A DNA stretch of 7,361 nt. Source: DAOMOP01 sp035444405. Lineage in GTDB: Bacteria > Pseudomonadota > Gammaproteobacteria > Burkholderiales > Rhodocyclaceae. Location: positions 1 through 7,361 of the forward strand of contig DAOMOP010000202.1 of NCBI GenBank assembly GCA_035444405.1, in the 5' to 3' direction. Below the pieces are notes generated by a model. It made no database searches, was not told where the DNA came from, and saw only the letters and a list, made by a program, of their open reading frames with translations. Within the stretch, counting starts at the first letter, position 1; each line of letters begins with the position of its first letter. Made by a program: the position numbers and the translations under genes. Shown here in pieces: positions 1 to 5,670 of the stretch.

Positions 1-1
1 C

Positions 2-1861
2 CAGACCTGCGCTGCCGAGAAGCGCCGCCGCCGCAAACGCGGCGAGCTCGCCGCGCCGGCGCGCCACGTCTTCATCAACGAGGCCTTGTGCGACGGCTGC
101 GGCGACTGCGCGGCGCGTTCGAACTGCCTCGCCGTCGTGCCGGTCGACACCGCGCTCGGACGCAAGCGTGCCATCGACCAGACCGCGTGCAACTTCGACT
201 ACAGCTGTGTCGAGGGCTTCTGCCCGGCGATCGTGACGGTCGAAGGCGGGCGGCTGCGTACCCGAGCGGCTGGCGCCGGCGCGCCGTCCTTCGGTGCTGC
301 CGCGGCGATTGCCGACCGTGGCGACGACTTGCCGCACGAGGTCGTCGACGGACGCGACGAGCGCGCCCCGGGTGGTCCCGACCATCGCGCAGCGCTGCCC
401 GACGATCCGCAGCCGCCGCAACTCGATGCACCCTACGGGATCGTGATCGCCGGCGTGGGCGGCACCGGCGTCGTCACCATCGGTGCGCTGATCGGCATGG
501 CGGCGCACCTCGAAGGCAAGGGCGTCACCGTGCTCGACGTGACCGGTCTTGCGCAGAAGGGCGGCGCGGTGATGTCCTTCGTGCGCCTGGCGGGCCGTCA
601 GGATGCGCTGCATGCGCCGCGCATCGCCGAGGGGACCGCCGACCTGCTGCTCGGCTGCGATCTCGTCGTCGCGGCCGGCGACGAGGCGCTGTCGCGCCTG
701 CGCACGACAGGCGCCCGGGCGCTCGTCAATGTCGCGCAGACCATCACCGGCGAGTTCCTGCGCGACCGCGATCGCGCGTTTCCGCTCGAGGCGCTGCGCG
801 GGCGCATCGTCGCGGCGTTCGGCGCCGACGCGGCGAGCTTCGTCGATGCGGCGCGCGCGGTCGAAGAGCGGCTCGGCGGCACGACGACCGCGAACCTCTT
901 CCTGCTCGGCCATGCCTGGCAGCAAGGCCTCGTGCCGGTGTCGCAGGCGGCGCTGCTGCGCGCGATCGAGCTCAACGGCGTCGCGGTCGACGCGAACCGG
1001 CAGGCCTTCGAACTCGGCCGACGGGCGGCCTGCATGACGGAAAACGACGAGGACGCCGCGCGTGCCGGCACGCTCGCCGCCGGGTCGGGCAATGGTGCGT
1101 TGGGGAATGGCGCACCCGGCAGCGCCGCATCCGATCGCGCGGCATCCGGTAACCCTGCGTCCGGCAACGCTGCGCCGGGTAACGCTGCGCCCAGCGATGG
1201 CGAGCCGCAGTCGTTCGCCGCCCTGGTCGCGGCGCGCTGCACCGCGCTGGCCGCCTCGCACGGCGACGCACGCGTGCGCCGCTATGTCGCGCTCGTCGAG
1301 CGCGTGCGCAGCGCCGAGCACGCCGCACTACCCGGCAGCACGCGGCTCAGCGAAACCGTCGCGCGCGCGTGGTACCGGCTGCTCGCGACCAAGGACGAAT
1401 ACGAGGTCGCGCGCCTGCACACCGATGTGCGCTTCGAGCGAGCGCTCGCCGAGCGCTTCGACGGCGACTATCGCGTGCATTTCCACCTCGCGCCGGCGCT
1501 GCTGCGGCGTGCCGACGCGGCGACCGGCGAGCCGCGCAAGCGCCGCTTCGGACCGTGGCTGCGTCCGCTGCTGCGCGGGCTCGCGGCGCTGCGCGCGCTG
1601 CGCGACACGCCATTCGACCCGTTCGCGCACACCGCCGACAACCGGCTCGCGGCGGCGCTCGCAGACGACTACGCGGCGACGCTGACGGAGCTGTGCGCAC
1701 GGCTGCGCGCCGACACGCTCGAGCTCGCGGTCGAGATCGCCGCCCTGCCGGAGCGCATTCGCGGCTTCGGGCACGTGCGCGAACGCGATGTGCGTGCGGC
1801 GCAGGCGCGCCAGCGCGAGCTGCTCGCGGCGCTCGCGACCGTTTCGGGGGGCGGGCGATGA
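2..1861 (+). CDS. Indolepyruvate/arylpyruvate ferredoxin oxidoreductase, fused alpha-gamma type, C-terminal part (5' end outside window)
   Basis: Oxidatively decarboxylates an aryl- or other 2-oxoacid to the acyl-CoA, passing electrons to ferredoxin; family members act in the cytoplasm in aromatic amino acid or indoleacetate catabolism. The visible 619 residues begin with QTCAAEKRRRRKRG, a hallmark of the fused family. A 4Fe-4S region follows (C30, C33, C36, then C41, C63, C69, C74-Pro), then a pyruvate-oxidoreductase gamma domain at about 142-340 with the glycine-rich IAGVGGTGVVTIG motif. A Gly/Asn/Ala repeat linker fills about 361-400. A DUF6537-type C-terminus has KDEYEVARLHTD near 464 and PERIRGFGHV near 583-592. 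The TPP-binding alpha region lies left of the window; full family members are roughly 1150-1200 residues. The frame is open to base 2 and ends in TGA at 1859-1861, overlapping nnrS. Family assignment is firm; substrate (indolepyruvate, phenylpyruvate or another 2-oxoacid) cannot be read from this half. Confidence 0.93.
   Translation, partial: QTCAAEKRRRRKRGELAAPARHVFINEALCDGCGDCAARSNCLAVVPVDTALGRKRAIDQTACNFDYSCVEGFCPAIVTVEGGRLRTRAAGAGAPSFGAAAAIADRGDDLPHEVVDGRDERAPGGPDHRAALPDDPQPPQLDAPYGIVIAGVGGTGVVTIGALIGMAAHLEGKGVTVLDVTGLAQKGGAVMSFVRLAGRQDALHAPRIAEGTADLLLGCDLVVAAGDEALSRLRTTGARALVNVAQTITGEFLRDRDRAFPLEALRGRIVAAFGADAASFVDAARAVEERLGGTTTANLFLLGHAWQQGLVPVSQAALLRAIELNGVAVDANRQAFELGRRAACMTENDEDAARAGTLAAGSGNGALGNGAPGSAASDRAASGNPASGNAAPGNAAPSDGEPQSFAALVAARCTALAASHGDARVRRYVALVERVRSAEHAALPGSTRLSETVARAWYRLLATKDEYEVARLHTDVRFERALAERFDGDYRVHFHLAPALLRRADAATGEPRKRRFGPWLRPLLRGLAALRALRDTPFDPFAHTADNRLAAALADDYAATLTELCARLRADTLELAVEIAALPERIRGFGHVRERDVRAAQARQRELLAALATVSGGGR
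1085..1189 (+). repeat. Degenerate tandem 15-bp repeat encoding pentapeptides in the oxidoreductase linker
   Basis: Seven consecutive 15-bp units encode SGNGA, LGNGA, PGSAA, SDRAA, SGNPA, SGNAA and PGNAA. The last three units (1145-1159, 1160-1174, 1175-1189) differ from one another at only a few bases. The block keeps the reading frame and lies between the gamma domain and the DUF6537-type region, so it reads as a flexible hydrophilic spacer grown by unit duplication. Confidence 0.8.
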
Positions 1862-3141
1862 GCAAGGCGGTGCACATGCGCACCGCGGCGCCGGTCGGCC
1901 CGTTGTGGACGAGCGCGTTCCGGCCGTTCTTCCTGCTCGGCACCGGCTACGGGCTCGTCTTCATGCTCGCGTGGGCCGGCGCGTACGCCGGCGCGTGGGA
2001 GCTGCCGGACGCGGGCGTGCCGCTCGCGCTGTGGCATGGCCACGAGATGATCCACGGCTTTTCGACGGCGATCGTCGTCGGCGTGCTGCTGACCGCGCTG
2101 CCGAGCTGGGCCGGCACACCCGAGCTGCGCGGCGCCGCGCTGGGGTGGCTCGCCGTGCTGTGGGGCGTGGGCCGCGCCGCGGTGTGGGGCGCGGCGTGGC
2201 TGCCGCCGCTCGCGGTGATGGTCGCCGACGCGCTGCTCGTCGGTGCATTGCTGGTGTGCCTCGCGCCGCAGCTCGTGCGTGTCGCGAACCGCTTCTACCT
2301 GTGGCTGCTGCCGGTGCTGCTGGCGTTGCTGGCCGCCAACCTCGCCTACCATCTCGCGGTGATGCGTGTCGACTTCGCCGCTGCGGCGAGCGCGCTGCGC
2401 GCCGCGCTGTACGGGCTGATCGTGCTCTACGCGCTGACCGGCGGCATCCTGACCTCTATCTTCACCGGCAACGCGCTGCGCGAGAAAGGCCGCGGCGATC
2501 AGGCGCGCCTCAACGTGCCGCTCGAGGTTGCCGCGCTGGCCACGGTGCTGGTGCTCGCGCTGGCCGATCTCGCCGGCGCGTCGCGGCTGCCGGTCGGCAT
2601 CGCGGCGCTCGCCTGCGCCCTCGTGCATGCCTGGCGCGTGGCGCGCTGGCGCGGCTGGCGGGTTGCCGACGTGCCGCTGGTGCTGCCGATGCATCTGGGC
2701 TTCGCGTGGCTGATCGCCGCGTTCGCGCTGAAGGCGCTGGCCGAGCTCACCGGGTGGGTGCCCGAGGCCGCGTGGGTGCATGCCTTCACGGTCGGCGCGC
2801 TGGGCATGATGATGATCGGGCTGATGCTGCGCGTGAGCCTGCGCCATACCGGCCGGCCGCTGGTGGTACCGGGCGCGATGAGGCTGGCCGGCGCGCTGAT
2901 GCTCGCCGCCGCGTTCGCGCGCCTCGCCGCGACCGTGCACGGGCTCGGGGCGGTGGTGATCCTGCTCTCGGCGCTGGCGTGGCTGGCGGCCTTCGCGATC
3001 TACCTGCGGCACTGTGCGCCCGCCCTGATTGCCCCGAGCCTGCCGCGCGGCGGGCACGGCGCAGCCGCGATGCGCCGGCCGCCCGGGCAGCGGCCGCCCG
3101 ATGCGCCGGCCACGAATGCGCCGCATGGCCCGGACGCATGA
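1858..3141 (+). CDS. nnrS: NnrS family heme/copper membrane protein (nitric oxide response)
   Basis: 427-residue polytopic inner-membrane protein. NnrS proteins are heme- and copper-containing and reduce nitrosative damage, with evidence in Vibrio cholerae that NnrS limits iron-NO complexes. Visible family marks are the N-terminal PLWTSAFRPFFLLGTGYG, WHGHEMIHGF with H60, H62 and H66, LTGGILTSIFTGNALR near 193-208, H279 in PMHLGFAW, and HAFTVGALGMMMIGLMLRVS followed by RHTGRPL at 308-335. Long hydrophobic stretches throughout fit about 12 membrane segments. The start is ATG 1858, overlapping the preceding stop as ATGA; a G-rich stretch (1846-1855) could serve as a weak ribosome site, and ATG 1876 (M7) is an alternative start. 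The last ~35 residues form a Pro/Ala/Gly-rich hydrophilic tail beyond the usual end. The coupling suggests co-expression with the oxidoreductase. No clear FNR/NnrR box was seen, but the operon promoter lies outside the window. Confidence 0.92.
   Translation: MSKAVHMRTAAPVGPLWTSAFRPFFLLGTGYGLVFMLAWAGAYAGAWELPDAGVPLALWHGHEMIHGFSTAIVVGVLLTALPSWAGTPELRGAALGWLAVLWGVGRAAVWGAAWLPPLAVMVADALLVGALLVCLAPQLVRVANRFYLWLLPVLLALLAANLAYHLAVMRVDFAAAASALRAALYGLIVLYALTGGILTSIFTGNALREKGRGDQARLNVPLEVAALATVLVLALADLAGASRLPVGIAALACALVHAWRVARWRGWRVADVPLVLPMHLGFAWLIAAFALKALAELTGWVPEAAWVHAFTVGALGMMMIGLMLRVSLRHTGRPLVVPGAMRLAGALMLAAAFARLAATVHGLGAVVILLSALAWLAAFAIYLRHCAPALIAPSLPRGGHGAAAMRRPPGQRPPDAPATNAPHGPDA
3069..3111 (+). 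repeat. Short direct repeats in the 3' tail of nnrS
   Basis: The 12-mer GATGCGCCGGCC occurs at 3069-3080 and again at 3100-3111, in different reading frames. The overlapping 10-mer CGGCCGCCCG occurs at 3076-3085 and 3091-3100. They lie in the Pro/Ala-rich C-terminal extension and may reflect local slippage or duplication. Confidence 0.6.
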
Positions 3142-3191
3142 TCCCGGCGCGCCGCGAAGGCCCGGCGCCGCGCGCGGCAGGTGGACACGTA

Positions 3192-3197
3192 TATACT
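3192..3197 (+). promoter_or_regulatory. Candidate -10 box (TATACT) for the GAF-GGDEF-EAL gene
   Basis: TATACT at 3192-3197 differs from the sigma70 -10 consensus at one base and stands out in an otherwise GC-saturated gap. Transcription would start near 3204, leaving a leader of about 73 nt. The region 17 bp upstream (about 3169-3174) is all G/C with no recognisable -35, so the promoter may be activator-dependent, use another sigma factor, or be fortuitous. Confidence 0.35.
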
Positions 3198-3200
3198 GCA

Positions 3201-3214
3201 ATCGAGCAGTCGAT
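3201..3214. promoter_or_regulatory. 14-bp dyad ATCGA-N4-TCGAT, candidate operator
   Basis: A perfect inverted repeat with 5-bp arms and a 4-bp centre (ATCGAgcagTCGAT) starts 3 bp downstream of the TATACT box and covers the expected transcription start. The 5-4-5 layout matches that of CRP/FNR-family sites, but the arms are not TTGAT/ATCAA, so no regulator is named. Confidence 0.3.
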
Positions 3215-3221
3215 CCCGGAA

Positions 3222-3253
3222 TGCGGGCGTCTGTCCCGCACCGGCCGGTGCGG
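3222..3253 (+). promoter_or_regulatory. Two overlapping, mutually exclusive hairpins in the leader of the EAL gene
   Basis: Hairpin A pairs TGCGGG (3222-3227) with CCCGCA (3235-3240) around a 7-nt loop. Hairpin B is the perfect 18-bp palindrome CCGCACCGGCCGGTGCGG (3236-3253), which in RNA folds as a 7-bp stem with a GGCC tetraloop. Bases 3236-3240 belong to both stems, so only one can form. B ends 12 nt before the GAAGG ribosome site. Neither has a U-tract, so classic termination is unlikely. The palindrome could instead be a protein-binding site in DNA. No known riboswitch motif was recognised. Confidence 0.4.
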
Positions 3254-3265
3254 CGCGACTGCGTC

Positions 3266-3270
3266 GAAGG
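3266..3270 (+). promoter_or_regulatory. Ribosome binding site deciding the EAL gene start
   Basis: GAAGG at 3266-3270 sits 6 nt before ATG 3277. It favours this start over the in-frame GTG at 3181, which would place the -10 box and the hairpins inside the coding region. Confidence 0.6.
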
Positions 3271-3276
3271 CCTACG

Positions 3277-5184
3277 ATGACGATGCCTCCCGACTACGCC
3301 TCCGCCAACGGCGGAGGCGAGGAACTTGCCCGCGTCATGCGGGCGCTGACCACCCTGAGTGCGGTGAACCGCGCCCTGATCGGCGCCGCCGACGAAGAGG
3401 CGCTGCTGCGCGACATCTGCCGCGCGATCGTCGAGAAGGGCGGCTATCGCATGGCCTGGGTCGCCTATGCGATGCACGACGAGCACAAGTCGATCCGGCC
3501 GGTCGCGCACTGGGGCTTCGAAGCCGGCTTTCTGGCGCCGGAAACGTTCGACAGGTTCAGGCGCAGCTGGGCCGACGATGGGCGTGGTCAGCACGGTCTC
3601 GCGATCACGATTCGTACCGGACAGGTCACCATCGGGCAAAACCTGCAGTCCGACCCGCTGTATCCGGCCGATCTGCGCGAGGATGCGCGCGAGCGCGGCT
3701 ATGCCTCGGCGATCAGGCTGCCGCTGCGCGTGAAGGGTGAGGTGTTGGGCGCGCTGCTCATCTACGCGCCCGAGACCGATGCGTTCGACCAGCATGAGGT
3801 CGAGCTGCTGGGCGAAGCGGCCGACGACCTTGCGTTCGGCATCGATACCTTGCGCGTGCGGCTGCGCCATGAGCAGGCCGAAGAGACGATCCGGCGGATG
3901 CTTCACTACGACACGCTCACCGGGCTGCCGAACCGCGCCTGCCTGACGATGCGTCTCGAGGAAGCGCTCGGCGACGCGAAGCGGCAGAACAAGTCGCTCG
4001 CGGTGCTGATGCTCGGGCTCGACCGCTTTCGCGAGATCAACGAGACCCTCGGGTACCGCCAGGGGGACGCGCTGCTGGGCGAGGTCGCGGCACGCCTGCT
4101 CGCGCTCGTCGGCGATCGAGAGCGCACCGCGCGTGCCGGCGAGGCGGAGTTCGCGGTGCTGCTGCCGGCTGCCAATGCCGCCGCGGCGACCGACATGGCG
4201 CGCCGGATCCTGTCCGCGGTGCGCGAGCCGGTTGCCCTGTCCGGCTTGCGCACGCACCAGCGCGTGAGCCTCGGCATCGCGATGTTCCCCGGTCACGGCG
4301 GCGACGGCGAGGTGTTGAGGCGGCGCGAGAACCTCGCCATGCAGCAGGCGCGGCTGGCCGGGCAGGGGGTCGCACTCTACAGCGGCGGGCTCGACGAGGA
4401 ATGCACGCGCCGGCTCGCGCTGATCGGCGACCTGCACCGCGCGATCGAGCGCGACGAGCTCGCGCTGTACTGCCAGCCGAAGGTCCATCTTGCGAGCGGC
4501 CGGATCTGCGGGGCCGAGGCACTGGTGCGCTGGCAGCATGCCGACCTCGGCGCCGTGAGTCCGACGCGGTTCGTCGAGCTCGCCGAGCGCAGCGGCCTGA
4601 TCAGCCCGCTGACGGATTGGGTCCTGCAGGCGGCGCTGCGCCAGAGCTACGCGTGGCATGAGGCGGGCATCGTGCTGCCGCTCGCGGTGAACCTGTCGGC
4701 GAGCGATCTGCAGGACGGTGACCTGCTCGAGCGCATCGACGGGCTGTTCTCGACCTGGGGGGCGGGCAGGGACTGGGTGCAGTTCGAGCTGACCGAAAGC
4801 GCCGTGATGGAAGACCCGCGCGTGAGCCTCGCGCGACTGGGCAGCCTGAAGGAGCGCGGCTGCCGGCTCTACATCGACGATTTCGGCACCGGCTATTCAT
4901 CGCTCGCCTATCTGCGCCAGCTGCCGATCGATGCGATCAAGATCGACCGGTGCTTCGTCGCCGACATGCTCGACAACCGCGACTGCGACGTGATCGTGCG
5001 CTCGACCATCGATCTCGCCCACCATCTGAACCTCGAGGTGGTCGCCGAAGGGGTCGAGAACCCGCAGGTGCAGGATCGCCTGGCCGAGGAAGGCTGCGAC
5101 GTCGTGCAGGGCTACGCGATCAGCGAGCCGATGCCGGCCGAGCAGTTCGGGCACTGGCTGCAGCAGTGCCGCTGGCCGCATTGA
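3277..5184 (+). CDS. GAF-GGDEF-EAL protein, predicted c-di-GMP phosphodiesterase with degenerate GGDEF
   Basis: 635 residues, cytoplasmic, no membrane segment. A GAF sensor domain spans about 25-195 (GGYRMAWVAYAMHDEHKSIR at 55-74). A GGDEF domain at about 205-370 has YDTLTGLPNR at 211-220, but its signature is GEAEF (288-292), the first metal Asp is Gly (LGLD at 246-249), and no RxxD inhibitory site precedes it. It should not make c-di-GMP, though it could still bind GTP. The EAL domain (about 380-630) has all expected residues: E414 in EAL, N472, E504, D534-D535, K555, E591 and Q611, spaced exactly as in the well-studied EAL enzyme RocR (58, 32, 30, 21, 36 and 20 residues apart). It should hydrolyse c-di-GMP to pGpG. 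The start at ATG 3277 has GAAGG 6 nt upstream; ATG 3283 is also possible. It is a single gene with its own leader; the GAF ligand is unknown. Confidence 0.93.
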   Translation: MTMPPDYASANGGGEELARVMRALTTLSAVNRALIGAADEEALLRDICRAIVEKGGYRMAWVAYAMHDEHKSIRPVAHWGFEAGFLAPETFDRFRRSWADDGRGQHGLAITIRTGQVTIGQNLQSDPLYPADLREDARERGYASAIRLPLRVKGEVLGALLIYAPETDAFDQHEVELLGEAADDLAFGIDTLRVRLRHEQAEETIRRMLHYDTLTGLPNRACLTMRLEEALGDAKRQNKSLAVLMLGLDRFREINETLGYRQGDALLGEVAARLLALVGDRERTARAGEAEFAVLLPAANAAAATDMARRILSAVREPVALSGLRTHQRVSLGIAMFPGHGGDGEVLRRRENLAMQQARLAGQGVALYSGGLDEECTRRLALIGDLHRAIERDELALYCQPKVHLASGRICGAEALVRWQHADLGAVSPTRFVELAERSGLISPLTDWVLQAALRQSYAWHEAGIVLPLAVNLSASDLQDGDLLERIDGLFSTWGAGRDWVQFELTESAVMEDPRVSLARLGSLKERGCRLYIDDFGTGYSSLAYLRQLPIDAIKIDRCFVADMLDNRDCDVIVRSTIDLAHHLNLEVVAEGVENPQVQDRLAEEGCDVVQGYAISEPMPAEQFGHWLQQCRWPH

Positions 5185-5187
5185 CGC

Positions 5188-5223
5188 CGGATACGGTCGC
5201 TCGACCGGAAATCGGCTGATCCG
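5188..5223. terminator. Possible bidirectional terminator hairpin between convergent genes
   Basis: The 47-bp gap between the two convergent stops holds the inverted repeat CGGTCG-CT-CGACCG (5194-5207). This is flanked by the complementary pair CGGAT (5188-5192) and ATCCG (5219-5223). The position suits a shared terminator, but there is no T-tract on either strand, so intrinsic termination would be weak. Confidence 0.3.
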
Positions 5224-5231
5224 TTCCGCGT

Positions 5232-5666
5232 TCAGCCGGCCGGGGATGCCGCCCGCACCGCGGCGTCGAGGGCCTCGAACGGGATCAGTACGCAGCCGTG
5301 GCGGCTGCGGTGCGCGCGTGCCGGCACGAACAGCGACAGCTCCGGCCAGTCCTCGCCTGGCTCTGCTCCGGCGAGCATCTGCACCACGCGCTCGCGCAGC
5401 CGCGCGGTGTCGGCTGTCGCGGTGCCGACCGCATGCAGGCCGATCATCGCCGCCGAGGCGCGGCACAGCAGGCAGCCGCGCACCTCGTGCGCGAGCGCGG
5501 CGATGCGCCCGTCGGCGACGCGCACCTCGATGCGCACCTGGTCGCCGCACATCGGGCTGTCGCGCCTCGCCGCGCCGTCGGCCGCGTCGAGGCGGCCGGT
5601 GCCGTGGGCGGCCTGGGCTAGCGCCTTGATGCGCGCGTTGTAGAGGGCGTCGATATCGATCGGCAT
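5232..5666 (-). CDS. SufU/IscU-like iron-sulfur cluster assembly scaffold protein
   Basis: 144-residue cytoplasmic protein of the NifU-N/IscU/SufU fold, expected to bind and hand over an Fe-S cluster or to relay sulfur from a cysteine desulfurase. The three family cysteines are C40 in SPMCGD (with D42), C65 in RGCLLC and C125 in RHGCVLIPFEAL. C65 and C125 are 60 residues apart, close to the roughly 62 of Bacillus SufU and well above the roughly 43 of IscU, because of an inserted segment ending in LFVPARAHR; this places it nearer SufU. An extra cysteine, C68, gives CxxC where SufU and IscU normally have small or polar residues. ATG 5666 has GGAG (complement of 5675-5678) 8 nt upstream, inside the end of the preceding gene, whose stop is only 4 nt away. 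It is the last gene of the minus-strand operon. The role in serving a molybdenum hydroxylase is inferred from context. Confidence 0.85.
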   Translation of the reverse strand: MPIDIDALYNARIKALAQAAHGTGRLDAADGAARRDSPMCGDQVRIEVRVADGRIAALAHEVRGCLLCRASAAMIGLHAVGTATADTARLRERVVQMLAGAEPGEDWPELSLFVPARAHRSRHGCVLIPFEALDAAVRAASPAG

Positions 5667-5670
5667 CGGT

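Noticed and set aside
3143..3178. GC palindromes after nnrS (GGCGCGCC, and GCCGCGCGCGGC at 3167-3178) as a terminator
   Set aside because: Alternating G/C runs form such palindromes by chance, and no T-tract follows.
3181..3276. GTG at 3181 as the start of the GAF-GGDEF-EAL protein
   Set aside because: The extra 32 residues show no domain character, no ribosome site was recognised before it, and it would overlie the TATACT box and palindromes. ATG 3277 has GAAGG at good spacing.
1788..3740. 650-codon plus-strand frame overlapping nnrS and the start of the EAL gene
   Set aside because: It is out of frame with both real genes, has Arg/Ala-rich composition and no domain.
1669..4659. 996-codon open frame on the minus strand
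   Set aside because: It lies antisense to three well-supported plus-strand genes, and its product is an Arg/Gln/Ala/His-rich string with no recognisable domain. Long antisense frames are common when codon third positions are nearly all G/C.
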